Positions 1 through 11,868 of a stretch of 64,000 bases of DNA are shown one piece after another. Position 1 is the first letter of the stretch. Each line of letters starts with the position of its first letter. The notes beneath the pieces are model-generated. The model made no database searches, had not been told where the DNA came from, and worked only from the letters and a program-made list of their open reading frames with translations. The DNA comes from Paroedura picta (taxonomy: Eukaryota; Chordata; Lepidosauria; Squamata; Gekkonidae): the NCBI RefSeq assembly GCF_049243985.1, contig NC_135370.1, positions 42,149,255 to 42,213,254 on the forward strand. The letters are read 5' to 3'. A program made the translations under genes and the position numbers.

Positions 1-361
1 GGGATTACCCCAGACAGGTTTCTCTGCAGACTTGGATCATCCCTTAGGCTTGTGGAAAATCTGAAAAGTTAACTAAAAGAACACTCGGGAGGTTTACATT
101 CCTCCCAAAGAATAAAAAAGTGTTCTCTTACTTCCTCCTCAGCAGGCTGCAAAATGGGCCCCACTGAAGCTGAGGGCCTTATCGGGCCCAGGGGCAGCAG
201 GGGGGTTGATGAAGGTTGAAAAAGTTGCAGTGGACCGAGCGGCAGAGGCTGGGCGCCTTGCTGGACCTAGGGTTGCCCGAGATCCCTTTTTTTTAAAAAA
301 AGAAAACCTCTCAACATGCTAAGCTCAAGCATGAAACAGCAGAGATTGCTGCTTCCTGCTT
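1..361. other. Intergenic, nothing recognised
   Basis: Ordinary non-coding sequence with no convincing exon, RNA gene or repeat. Confidence 0.5.
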
Positions 362-556
362 AGGGATGCCAGCCTCCAGGTGGGACCTGGGGAACCCCTG
401 GAATTACAGCTCACCTCCAGGCAACAGAGATTAGTTGCCCTGGAGAAAATGGCTGCTTGGAAGGTAGACTGTATGACATTGTACCCCAAACCCTGCCCTT
501 TGCAGGCTCCACCCCCCAAAGTCTCCAGGTTTTTCCCAACCTAGAGCTGGCAACCC
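362..556 (+). repeat. TIR-flanked 'GTTGCCAGC' repeat, ~195 bp
   Basis: It starts AGGGATGCCAGCCTCCAGG and ends GAGCTGGCAACCCT, giving imperfect inverted ends (AGGGTTGCCAGCTC). The same body (CTGGAATTACAGCTCACCTC, TGGAGAAAATGGCTGC) recurs at 16.4, 21.2 and 54.0 kb. It is probably a non-autonomous DNA element; the superfamily is not determined. Confidence 0.6.
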
Positions 557-1123
557 TATCTGTGTTTGGGCTGGGTGCTACCTCCTCCCTGTGCAAATAA
601 TGAGACATGCACTGTTTATACTTGCCGGAGCACCCCCATTAAGTGCAAGACAGAGGGCTGGGCTGCAACAGCGGGGCATCCTGGGAGCTGGGCGGCGGCG
701 GCAGCACAGCGTAGATGCCGCAGAAAGCTTGGCAGAAAGTGGGGGAGATGTGGTTGCCCTCCTGTGAGTCTCATAGGGGCCCTTCAGCCAGGAAAGGCAT
801 CCTTGTCATCTCCTTCTCCTCACTGAGCCAACATGCCCACTGCCTGCCTGCTGGAAGGTAGGTGGGGGGAGCAGCAAAGGTGGAGGTGAGTGAAGTGCCA
901 GGTGAGGGTGGGGAGAGCCATCAGGCTGGCAGATGAGTGGGGCACAGTGCCAAGGATGGCAGAGAAGCTGAGAGAGCAACAAGGGCAGGGTGGATTGATA
1001 GATCAAGGGCTGGGGGCCAAAAGAGATGGGGCTAGGCCGACAGATAAGGGGCACCAGAGAAAGGGAGGAAGTAGGGTGTGTGTATAAATTGATGGAAATG
1101 ATAAACTGGTTTTAATTTGATTC
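557..1123. other. Intergenic, nothing recognised
   Basis: GC-moderate non-coding DNA. Short open frames here show no family resemblance. Confidence 0.5.
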
Positions 1124-1287
1124 CACACCTCCACATGCAGCCAGCTGGGTGACTGTCAGCCAGGGTTCTCTCAGCCCCACCTACCTCACAGGGTGTCTGT
1201 TGTGGGGAGAGGAAGGGAAGGCGATTGTAAGCTCCTTTGAGACTCCTTCTGGCAAAGAAGAGCAGCCTATAAGAACCATTTTTTTCT
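1124..1287 (+). repeat. CORE/MIR-like tRNA SINE, 5'-truncated
   Basis: It contains CCAGCTGGGTGAC, CCCCACCTACCTCACAGGG, TGTTGTGGGGAGAGGAAGG and the tail GACTCCTTCTGG. The tRNA head is missing. Confidence 0.8.
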
Positions 1288-2065
1288 ACTTAATCATTTA
1301 CATTTTTAAAACATATTTAATGTTCTTATTTATTTTAACCCTTTTGAAAGTTGCCCTTACCCTTTGGGGAAAGTTGAGGTATAAATGCAAAATGTGTTGT
1401 GTTACACACACACACACACAATCTGCATTTTATTGGGAATTTTTATTGTAAACCATCTTGAGCCAGCTTGGTCCTGGAGTGGCAGTTAGGAAATCAAATA
1501 ATCAGTTTCTGCAGACCAGAATGGACCTCCCCCTATTTCAGCTTATTGTCACCAATACTTTTCTAAAATCGCTACAGTTTTGGTATGACATAACATTGTT
1601 CCTTCCTGCTTTAGAAATCCTGATTTGAAAGCAAAAAGCAACTCATGCTGGCTGCTGAGTGTATTCCAGGCTTTGTGACGGTGGTCTGGTAGTTTTAGTG
1701 CCTCATCCCCAATACTGCCAGACCATGGCCACATGGCCCAGAATACCCACAACAGCTGTGAAAGCCTTTGGCAATTCAAACAACCCATAATTTATCTAAG
1801 TCCTCCAGTCTGGAAGTCGCGATAAACAGGAGGGTCTTTTGACCAGAAGTTTTTGTTTTCATATCTGTGGTCAAGATGACAGAGTATGTTAAACCAAGCT
1901 TGTTCTGAACACAAACCATACTTGGATACAGGAGATGTTGACGAGGGCAGTGGTTCTCAGGTGGTGATACATGAATCACTGGCATAACTCTGGACCTTTA
2001 GTGTTTCTCCTCATCCCCTACACCCCTATCCACCAGGAAGTGTGGATACCATTTCTTGAAGAAGA
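1288..2065. other. Intergenic, nothing recognised apart from a short CA run
   Basis: A CA dinucleotide run lies at about 1404-1422. The rest is unique-looking. Confidence 0.5.
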
Positions 2066-2336
2066 GTTGGTTTTTATACCCCGCTTTTCCCTGACTGAAG
2101 GAGTCTCAAAGCGGCTTACAATCAATCACCTGCCCTTTCCTCTCCCCACAACAGACACCCTGTGAGGTAGGTGAGGCTGAGAGAGCCCTGACAGAACTGC
2201 TCAGTCAGAACAGCACTACCAGGGCTGTGACAAGCCCAAGGTCACCCATTTGGCTGCTTGTGGAGGAGTGGGGAATCAAACCTGGCTGGCCAGATTAGAA
2301 GCCACCACTCTTAGCCACTCCACCACGCTGGCTCTT
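2066..2336 (-). repeat. CORE/MIR-like tRNA SINE
   Basis: Full-length copy on the minus strand: the 3' tail (GAAGAGTTGGTTTTTATACC) is on the left and the tRNA-like head (GAGCCAGCGTGGTGG complement) on the right. The CORE region TGACCTTGGG reads in reverse. Confidence 0.85.
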
Positions 2337-2559
2337 GCTGAGCCTACCTGCTTCTGAAATTGTATATGTCTTTAAAACTTATCCTAAATGATTAATATAA
2401 TACAAGAATCTATGTAAACATAAATGTCCTTGGGGGGGAAATGGGGTTTTTGTTTCCATCATGGATCTTTGATAACGTGACTGTTGGCAGGGAAGATACA
2501 AAAGGCTGAGAAGAACCACTGAACTAGAATACAGCCTGAGCTAAATGAAACCCTTCGGG

Positions 2560-2706
2560 CAGGGGTAGTCAACCTGTGGTCCTCCAGATGTCCATGGACT
2601 ACAATTCCCATGAGCCCCTGCCAGCATTTTCTGGCATTTGCTGGCAGGGGCTCATGGGAATTGTAGTCCATGGACATCTGGAGGACCACAGGTTGACTTA
2701 CCCCTG
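2560..2706. mobile_element. hAT-like palindromic MITE, copy 1
   Basis: Near-perfect inverted halves (CAGGGGTAGTCAACCTGTGG ... CCACAGGTTGACTTACCCCTG) around a short centre. The flanks CCTTCGGG (2552-2559) and CCTTAGGG (2707-2714) form an 8-bp target duplication with one mismatch, as expected for hAT. Confidence 0.85.
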
Positions 2707-3059
2707 CCTTAGGGTAAGGTTAAGCGATTGGAGATTTGGTGGCCAAAGCAGTTCCATGTTTCCATCTGACCCCTGATCCAAGGACCTCTCTTCACACACA
2801 TTATTATGCACATTACAGAGACCTCGGTGGACTTGCTTGTGAGAGTTATGTGCTTCTGACTTATGGCAACCCTGTGAATTAATGACCTCCAAAACACCCT
2901 ATCAAATCTTGTAAACTGAAGGTTGTGGCTCCCTTTATTGAGTCATGTTACGTCTTCCTCTTGCTGGGCTTCAATTTTTCCTAGCATTATTGTCTTTTCC
3001 AGTGACTCTTCACATAATGTGACCAAAAGACAATAGACTCAGTTCATTTCAGCTTCAAG

Positions 3060-3494
3060 GGAAAATTCCAACTGCTTGTTGTTGTTATCTGTTCAGCCAT
3101 ATCCGACCCTCGGTGATTCTATAGGAAAGTTTTCTCCATTTGTCTCTATCAATGACCACTTCTTTCAGTTGGTTCATGGTCATCCCTGTATCGGCTTTGA
3201 TCGTGTCGAGCCAGCGGATCCTTTGGTGACCACGTTTCCTTCTGCCGCTGACCATGCCGAGCATTAATGATTTTTCTAACGCGTCTGATCACGTGATGTG
3301 TCCAAAGTAAGTGAGCTTTAGCCGTAATATCTTCCCTTCTAATGACATAGTTGGTTTGCTCTTCTCTAAAACTGTCTTGTTGGTAACTTTGGCTGTCCAT
3401 GGTATTCGCAGCATTCGTCTCCAACACCATAATTCGAAAGCATCTATTCTCCTCCTGTCTTCCTTCTTCAGGGTCCAGCTTTCACATCCATAGG
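3060..3494 (-). mobile_element. BovB (RTE-clade) LINE, C-terminal reverse transcriptase part
   Basis: The minus-strand translation reads YGCESWTLKKEDRRRIDAF, ELWCWRRMLRIPWTAKV, LEGKILRLKLTYFGHIT and GRRKRGHQRIRWLD across frame slips. These are the hallmark C-terminal motifs of BovB/RTE reverse transcriptases. It is a decayed 5'-truncated copy with a 3' end of GTTGTTGTTATC type. Confidence 0.85.
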
Positions 3495-3506
3495 TTGTAC
3501 TGCTTA

Positions 3507-3783
3507 AAGGTAAAGGTAAAGGTATCCCCTGTGCATGTCTGACCCTTGGGGTGATGCCCTCCAGCGTTTTCATGGCAGACTCAATACGGGGTGGTTTGCC
3601 AGTGCCTTCCCCAGTCATTACCGTTTTACCCCCCAGCAAGCTGGGTACTCATTTTACCGACCTTGGAAGGATGGAAGGCTGAGCCAACCTTGAGCCGGCT
3701 GCTGGGATAGAACTCCCAGCCTCATGGACAGACAGCTTCAGACAGCATTTCTGCCGCTCACCACTCTGCGCCACAAGAGGCTC
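3507..3783 (-). mobile_element. Sauria-type tRNA SINE, full length, inserted in BovB
   Basis: It carries the AAAGGTAAAGGTAAAGGTAT tail (CCTTTA repeats on the sense strand) and the head GAGCCTCTTGTGGCGCAGAG in reverse. The 12-bp target duplication TTGTACTGCTTA is perfect at 3495-3506 and 3784-3795. Confidence 0.93.
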
Positions 3784-3795
3784 TTGTACTGCTTA

Positions 3796-5089
3796 GGACA
3801 GTACTATTTATGTCTCAGAAGAAAGTGACTGTGCGCACTTTATCACCACAAGACAGGCTTGCAGTGGTAGAATAACATATCCACCTCACCTGCTCACTGT
3901 GTTCCATAAAAGGAGAGAATAAGTGGTTGGAGAACCTAACAGATGGTCTTTTGGGATGAATGTGGGCTGCTTCACACATGCAAGAGAACAAGGTGGTAAA
4001 ATGCTAAAGTGCTGCTAGAATGCACGCCACCAGACGGCAAATGGGCGATCCCATTTTGGAGCGCTCGCTTGGGATTTAAGAACTCCCTGCAAAGAGAAGG
4101 GTTAAAACTTGTCTTTAGTCTGCATTAGTTTTATTTATATAGGCATGGAGTTTGTTTGAATGGAAAGAAGCATTAAAAATTGGATCCCATTTGCTGTTAA
4201 AGTTCTACCGAATCCTCGTACAAGCAAGCTTGAATAGTGGAATGTGCCAAGTAATCTTTTGAACAGGCAGGGAATTTGCTTCTCACAGCTGCAGCTGCCT
4301 GACGGCTGCAAACTTTGGACTGAGAAGCAGAACTGCCCCAGAGAAGAATGATCATTGTAGAGATAAGAAGGCCAAAGGGGGAAATAAACAATTTTGAGAG
4401 GAAAGAACTGTTTCCTTCTGGATTTCCCCCCAGTTTTTCCAACAAATACAATGGAAATTTCAGTGAAAGCGAATCAAACTGAAATGGTTTCACTTTGGGA
4501 CAGATTGAAATGTTTGTTTTTATCCGACTCCCTGTATGCCTCCCCAGTGGGGACTCAAAGCAGCTAACTTTGTTTTTCTCACTTTCATTTATCCTCACAA
4601 CAACCCTTTGAGGTAGGCTGAGAGGGTGTTTGTGTGGCATGTTAAAAATTCCAACCTGAGTCTCCTAGATCTTTAAAAAGATTTTTTTTTAGACCACCCT
4701 CCCGGAAAGCCAACTCAGGCAATGTCCAGCAGTACTATACTATGATTTTTTTAAGATCATGATTTGGGTTGCAATCCTAAGAATGATTTCCTGGGTGTAA
4801 TTCCCACTGAATCAACAGAACTTTCAAATGGGTAACATGCTGAGGATTGTTTTCACATTCACTCAAAATGTGCTATATAAAGGAATGTTTTTGTGTGTGT
4901 AAGACATCCTACAATATTACAGATTGTTTCCTGTGTGTACCGTACACATATATAGTATTTTCATAGATATATTTATCATTGAAATGGGATTAACTGTTTG
5001 TGAAAAAGAAATATGCCATAATGTATAGATGTATAGATGTGATTCAGAAACCCACTTTCAATGTTATAAATATCCAGATATAATAAAGA
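3796..5089. other. Intergenic, little recognised
   Basis: An L2/SINE-like scrap lies at about 4575-4625, and a short 'GCAATCCTAAG' palindromic repeat fragment at about 4769-4850. Otherwise nothing is supported. Confidence 0.5.
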
Positions 5090-5356
5090 AGGAGAGAGAG
5101 AAGAGCTGTTATTTTATACCTCACTTTTCACAGCCTGAAGGAGTCCTAAAGCAACTTACAATCACTGTTCTCTTCCTCTCCTTGCAACAGACACCCCATG
5201 AGGTAGGTGGGGCTGAGAGAGCTCTGGGATAACTGCTTTGTGAGTACTGTGACTAGCCCAGGTCACCCCGTCAGCAGCATGTGGAGGAGTCGGGAATCAA
5301 ACCCTGTTCTCCATATGAGAAACTGCTGCTTTTAACCACCACACCACACTGGCTCT
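5090..5356 (-). repeat. CORE/MIR-like tRNA SINE
   Basis: Minus-strand copy with GGAGTCCTAAAGCAACTTAC, CAACAGACACCCCATGAGGT and the head complement ACCACACCACACTGGCTCT. Confidence 0.85.
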
Positions 5357-5477
5357 CTGTGCTAGCCTTAGTATGTTATTTGAGGTCAATCCAAAATTAG
5401 GCACTGGACTTTAAACACGAGAAGCTGTTTTCCAAAAAAGAGCTTTGCAAAGTGAGTTTTGAAAATCAAGGTCCCAC

Positions 5478-5695
5478 TGAGAGAGAACCAGCATGGTGTA
5501 GTAAAGGGTCAGACAGACCCAAATTTGAATCCCCACTTTGCCACAGAAGCTCGCTGGGTAACTTGGGGCCAGATGCACACTCCCTGCAGCCTCTTGTCCC
5601 GCACAGGGCTGTTATTGGGATGAAGTGGAGGAGAGAACAAGGTCAACCGCTTAGGGTTCCCACTGGGGAAAAACATGGGATATAAATAGTGAAAT
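5478..5695 (+). repeat. tRNA SINE with MIR-like head, plus strand
   Basis: The head AGAACCAGCATGGTGTAGT is followed by a box-B-like TTTGAATCCCC, CTGGGTAACTTGGGGCC and a tail ending GGGATATAAATAGTG. It is a different subfamily from the common copies here. Confidence 0.75.
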
Positions 5696-8050
5696 AAGTA
5701 CTGCTTGAGTCTTGCCTTTACCATACAGGGGCATGTTTATTACTCTGAGGAAACAACACTTACAGTGCTGTTACAAGCACAGTTACAAGCACAGTTCCAT
5801 CCTTCCCAGTCCATTCGAGTTTGGTTAGGCATCAATTGTGATCCTTTGCACCTCATACAAAACTTGTGTATTTTCAGAGTCTCTAAAACGGGCTGTTACT
5901 TACATTCCTCACTGGAAACTCATGCAAGGAGAAGGGCCTTACATCTCCCCTCTCTGCTTCATTTTCCAGGCCTGAAATGGTCCTCGGAGTGCTATTTGCC
6001 CCGCTGAGGACATGTTTATGTACACGTGGAGCCCTCAGGAGCCAAACAGGGCCTCCAGCAGGGCAAAGTTGGGTTGGGAAAATGATGCTGGCAGGATCAA
6101 ACCAGGAGGGTCAAACTCTTCTTCTCATGAGCTGTGATCCTGAATCATAAATTTGTTCTCCACAAATTTAAAGCAGCTTTAAAGCAGCTTACATCATTCT
6201 CTTCTCTTTAGGCTTGTGAACTCTGAGTTGGGAAGTTCTTGGGGCTTGAAGCCCGGGCACAGTTGGGTTTGTGGTGGGGAAGGAGCTCAACTGGGGATAA
6301 CGAAACAGAATCCACCTTCTAAAGCAGGGGTAGTCAACCTGTGGTCCTCCAGAAGTACTCCAAAGGGGTTCTCTGTGTGGCTGGAAAAAATCTCAGAGAG
6401 TGTGCCAGGGGTGCTAGAAAGGGGTTTTTTTTTGGAGCTCCAGGAGCGCACATGCTACCAACATTTAAACGTGCTAAGGAGCGTGTGGAGCTCTGGCTGG
6501 GGACTGCCTTTCAAATGGGAGAGAGGGAAGCCATCCAGGATGCTTTCTGCTACTGCAGAACCCACTGCCCCCATGGAAACTGCACCAGTATATCTACTGC
6601 AGAGTCAGGGTGAATATATATTTCTGTTCAAACACATAGCTCTTTCTAAGGAATTGCTCAGCCAGTTTGCCTACTGAATAGCTCACATATGTCAGAAAGG
6701 AAAAGGCTGGCTAGGCTCCCCCTCCCCCTCCCCTCGAAGCATCAGGGAGTGTTGATTGTGGCTTGCTGGAGCTTGGGTGTCCAGCGAGTGTGTTTCGATG
6801 TGATTAGTAGAAGGATGGGGTACGACGAATGGTTTTTTTTCTTCTATCGTGGGGGGACATCTGATCATTCGTGGAATAGAATATAGGAATTTCTGAGTGC
6901 AGTCTTAAAACTGATCAACATGAAGTTTTTTATTCTTGTTAATTTCAAAGTAGCAGGCCTTTGCCCCCCCTCCCCCCCCCAATACACAGAGCCTGAAAGC
7001 ATCTGGCTGTATACAGACAGCAATGTGAGAGCCTCTGAGATGACTGATTTATTTTTGGAGAGTGGGTGCCCAAGGAGATTCACAATATAAAGAAAATACA
7101 TAAAATATATCACATAAAATACATACAAAAGCAAATTTTAAAATCGCAATGTAGGTCCGATGCAAAGCACAAAGTAATCCAATGCAATCCTAAGTAAAGC
7201 TGACAGCTGCTTAGTAAGGACCAAAAGCGAGAGGTTCAAGTGTACAACCCCGAGGAGATTGTTCCACAAGTGTGGGACTGGCGCTGAAAAGGCCCCTTTT
7301 CATGTAACCACCAAATAAGCTTCTTCGGTTACTGGCACAACCAGGCAGGCCTCTCCCAGTGATCATAATTCCAGGACTGAGATTTTCTATGCAGTGGTAT
7401 ATTTTGTGTACAAGGAAGGCTTCAGACGTGTGAGCTCTCACTTGCTGTCTGCCATGGTAAGCCACATGGAAGATTATAACACGAACTCAATAATTTGGCT
7501 CTCAAAAGCCGCTAAAGGACTATCTGCTGTGAACTGGAGCAGTGGAAAACGGAAGTGATTAACTTTTGTCCCAAAGTCGTTTCACCAATTAAAAAAAAAA
7601 AAAAAGGCCTTTCCCAAGCCTGGGTGGGGCGGGGGGGGAGAGAGAGTTGAGCATAATACAGATTCCTGTATTTTTCCTATACCACGACTTAATGGACTTA
7701 GGGGAGGAAAATTTCCAATGGGGTAAATAACAGATGGAAAGGAGAAAGTCCCTCATTACCACAACACCAGTCTAGTCACACACACTCAACTTCTATCTAG
7801 GGCCGAATTATATGCTCAATTTTCTGCTCTGTGTCTGTTTCCTAGATGTTATTCCCGGGTCATCTCTTGCCACCCAACAAAAGCAGGCTCCCCCCCTACC
7901 ATATGTGTACTTTTGTTTTATAGTCTTGTGTTAATGCCACATCTCATACTGGTGAAATTCACAAAATAATAAATACCAGAACATAGACAGAGTGTAAAAG
8001 AACACATACACCCCCCCTCCACCTCCCACAAAATATTATCAACACAGCGT
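5696..8050. other. Intergenic; one MITE fragment, otherwise nothing recognised
   Basis: Positions 6325-6352 are the first 28 bases of the hAT-like palindrome (CAGGGGTAGTCAACCTGTGG). No coding exon is supported, although several open frames of 60-150 codons occur by chance. Confidence 0.5.
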
Positions 8051-8329
8051 GTTTAATCAAGAATTTTATTTATTTATTTGGATTTTTATGTTTAATGTTT
8101 AAACAAAGTTATACCCGATAACAGCAATGTTCCTACACATTCTGAAAACCTCCTGTCAGCAATCTGAACAGAAGTTTGTTCAGATATGCAAAGTTAGGGC
8201 AACTCAGACTGTCAATTTGGTATAGAGGTCTCCAACATAGCTTTTAAATGTTCATGTCTTTTAAATTTTCTAACGGAATGCTCAGTGCAAGCAGGTGTGG
8301 ACAGACAGCTCTCTGTACAACAGGGTGCT

Positions 8330-9530
8330 TTCTAAAAATGCGTTCTCAATTGCATTTTGGGTTGCTTTAGAACAAAGTAGGGTTGAGGGGGTAACATTAA
8401 GATTCCGTTATTTTAGCAGATGTGTAAGGGGGTGGGAATAGGCTGAGGTTCCTGTATCTGTTTCAGTATTGATAAGAGATCCTTCCAAGAAAAAGCAGGG
8501 TGTGTGTCTTAACGGTTCCTCCAGTGTGCCCAGGCCGCTGAAGAAAAAAAACAAGGCATTCCCCCCGCCTTCAAACCCAATAATGGGTTTGCAAAACTTC
8601 AAGACCCCCCCTGTACACAGAACCCTGAAATTTAAGATTCAGTTATTTTAATAATTGGATATACATTCAGCTAAACTATGAATGTGTAATGTTCATTACA
8701 GCCCCTTGATATTTCACCACAACAGGAGGTTCCAGAGACCAGAGTGGTAGACATGGATCTTGCAAACTCTTCTCTGGTATGGAGCAGTTACACCCTTCAG
8801 TTTAGCCTGCCTCAAAAGGGTGTGTTGCAAGGGGGCTACAATTGTTTGTGTGTGTGTGTGTGGTGGCAGGAATTAAATGCAAAATGCTTGCTTTTCAATC
8901 GCACTTTGGGTTGCTTTAGAAAAAAACATGATTTGTGGGGAATCCTGCTAATAAAATAATAGCCAGCCAAGGACTTTCATACATAGGGACTGTCCTTAGT
9001 ATCTACTGTAAAGCACTGTTGGCACGGCAGCACTGACATTGCAGGCTCACACTATTTTTACCCTCATTCTCCTGTTAAAGTTCTGACAATTTGTTTACTC
9101 AGACTGACTACGTACACCTAACTCTGCAATGGTAGTTAGAGTGCATCTCAAAATATCTATTTCAGTAAAGGAAATCATAAATCTGTAGCTTATGTTTCCT
9201 ATGCACATTACCTATTTGAGACATTGCTTATCATGAGAGTGATCCGTTGGGGGCTACAATTGACACAAGCATCAACTTAAAATAAACCAAAAATCAAAAA
9301 AAGGATTCCCCATTTTACCAATAATCTATGGAAAATCACAGTGTTCGCATTTTTCTTTGGTATAACTGGAGAGCAGGTAGCATCTCGGATGGTTTTTTGG
9401 AACTTGTCTCTTTCTTGTCCCCCAAAATGAAGTGTGGTGTGGGTTATTGAGTTTTAAATTGTAGACTTTAAGATTCAGTTATTTTAATAATTGGGTATGC
9501 ATTCACCTAACCTTTGAATTCCATTAGTAA
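8330..9530. repeat. AT-rich block with locally repeated segments
   Basis: AAGATTCAGTTATTTTAATA starts copies at 8633 and 9470, followed by similar sequence (TTGGATATACATTCA / TTGGGTATGCATTCA), with a weaker copy at 8400. A second motif (GCACTTTGGGTTGCTTTAGA) recurs at 8901 and about 8352. These are old direct repeats 0.5-0.85 kb apart. No gene. Confidence 0.6.
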
Positions 9531-9696
9531 ATATCCAGACAGTCTCAAATGCAACCTTACCACATGTCTAAAAGCAGTTTGTGGATCTGAAGGAGTAAGA
9601 GTTTAAAGAGAAACGTGTGAAAAATTTTCCTCCCGGCCTTTCTTAGCATTTTTGGGGTATAAAATTATCAATTTGCTTGTCACTAATCAAGACTTA

Positions 9697-9797
9697 GAGC
9701 CTCTTGTGGGTGGTAAGGCAGCAGAAATGCTATCTGAAGCTGTCTGCCCATGAGGCTGGGAGTTCGATCCCAGCAGCCGGCTCAAGGTTGACTCAGG
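9697..9797 (+). mobile_element. Sauria-type SINE, head only
   Basis: About 100 bp from GAGCCTCTTGTGG to AAGGTTGACTCAG, including box A and box B (GTTCGATCCC). The body and tail are absent. Unusually long direct repeats flank it. Confidence 0.85.
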
Positions 9798-10012
9798 ATA
9801 TAAAATTATCAATTTGCTTGTTCAGTAAAAGAATTTAATCACTAATCAAGACTTCTGTGAGGAAAGCTGAGGCAGAGGGGATCCCCTGACTGCAGCCCCC
9901 CCCCCGCCCCTGATCCTAATGATTATAGTTAGACATCAGAAAAAGTCGTCCTCTTTTCAAATTTTCTTTTTGTCTCTTTTTCTCGGTTTCAACATTATGT
10001 TGTATAAATGCT

Positions 10013-11150
10013 TCACTTGCATCCAAAACCATTCTCAAATACCATTATTTAAAATAATTTATAATTCTGCAAACTTCTTTCAAGTCATGCCCTTCAATAT
10101 GTGGGACAAATCTAATCTTTTTCTCCTCACTTTTGTATTCTGGATTATTTTATCTCATTAGCTGTCATTTGTGATAGTTTACTTGAGTCCCTTATTGTAA
10201 AGAAGAGTTTACTTAACTCTTCTAATGCGACGAAATAACACAATAATATTATGCATAATAAATTGTTATTTCATTAGTTTGGAATAATTAACATTTGCCA
10301 ATACATTGGAGAAAGCCAACCTTTTATTATTATTCAGCCACCCTGCTTTCTAAACATAGGAGTAATAATTTGATGTTGGATCATTAAATCTACAGGCAAC
10401 ATTTTTTATATAAACCCTAAGAAAAGTCCAGCTAAAATGCATAGGGACTGTTGTAAGAATAGGCCAATAGCAAGGCTGTTTGCATTAAGTGATCTTGAGT
10501 GCGCATTAGTGAGACAACATGGGGCTCTTACATACCCTTGCTCTAACAGTTCCCAAACAATATTACTTATTTATTATCTTACCAAACACCTAATGCTTTC
10601 TAAGGGGGGCCCTTGGTCATTGGTTGTTTATCTCAAATTGTGTCAAGCTGAATAACGTTGATATCACACTATGCTTGGGTGAACGTTGAACCTTATCTGC
10701 TTTCTTTTGCAGAAGACAGAAACACTCTCAGGAAAACATGTTCCTTCAGGTTTTCTTGTGTCTCTGGTTTCTGAAATGACCAGACACCCCCCCCCCACAC
10801 ACACACACACATAACTCTCCTTCCCCTTTTGCACAACTGGGCACAGCAAGGCTTCCTTCGCATCCAAATCCATTCTCAAATACCTCGGTTTAAATAAATT
10901 TCAGAGAACTGGCTTAATTATTTACAATTCCCAGCAACCTTCCTTTTGTAATATTTCATTTAATCTCCATCTAAATTGTACTAGATTTCAAGAACCAAAT
11001 TTACCAGGTTGTGGTCAGAAAATGTATCCTATGAGCGAGAGAGAACAGTTTCCCCATACTTAATTCTAACAGCATATATAATTCTGCAGACTTCTTTCAT
11101 GTCGTGCCCTTCAATACGTGGGGCAAATCTAATCTTCTGTACTTACTTGG
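10013..11150. repeat. AT-rich dispersed duplications
   Basis: GCATCCAAAACCATTCTCAA (10018) is repeated at about 10859. TATAATTCTGCAAACTTC with CTTTCAAGTCATGCCC (10068) is repeated at about 11077. The two pairs have different offsets, about 0.84 and 1.01 kb. No gene or RNA recognised here. Confidence 0.6.
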
Positions 11151-11599
11151 CGCATCCCCCCCTGCTGGCTGCCAAGCCCCCCACAAGAATTACCAGTGTT
11201 TGTTCTACTGGATTCTGCAACTTGGCTTAGTAGGTCTTCCACAACCAATATGTTTACAGCTTATAATGCTAAAGAGTGTTCAAATTTGGCTCAAACAGTA
11301 TATATACTACTTATTAAAAATGTATCCCCTTTACTGCTGTACAGTTTGTTACACATCTAATTAAAATATAAATAAAATTGATTTACTTAGGATGTTATAT
11401 TTATATAAAGAACAATCTGAGCACATGGTATAAAAATTACCTATTTGGATACCTTAGTATCACCTTTTTGTTATTTGGAACTCATGTTCACTAAATTGTT
11501 CAGACAAATTGTAAAGGGTCACATCATTTTGTAATCGATAGATTTTTACATAGTAATCCCTGTCAGCCATCATTTCCATATTTTTTCAGTTCCTCAAAG

Positions 11600-11868
11600 A
11601 AGAAGAAGAAGAGTTGGTTCTTATATGCCGCTTTTCCCTACCAGAAGGAGGCTCAAAGTGGCTTACAGTCGCCTTCCCTTTCCTCTCCCCACAACAGACA
11701 CCCTGTGAGGGAGATGAGGCTAAGAGAGCCCTGATATCACTGCCCGGTCAGAACAGCTTTATCAGTGCTGTGGGGAGCCAGCTGGTTGCATGTGGGGGAG
11801 TGCAGAATCGAACCCGGCATGCCAGATTAGAAGTCTGTACTCCTAACCACTACACCAAACTGGCTCTG
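11600..11868 (-). repeat. CORE/MIR-like tRNA SINE
   Basis: Minus-strand, near full length: GAAGAAGAAGAAGAGTTGGT tail, GGCTTACAGTCGCC, ACCACTACACCAAACTGGCT head complement. Confidence 0.88.

Noticed and set aside
3289-3639. Minus-strand frame resembling a host gene
   Set aside because: YGCESWTLKKED and FELWCWRRMLRI are BovB reverse transcriptase motifs, joined to SINE sequence; it is a LINE fragment.
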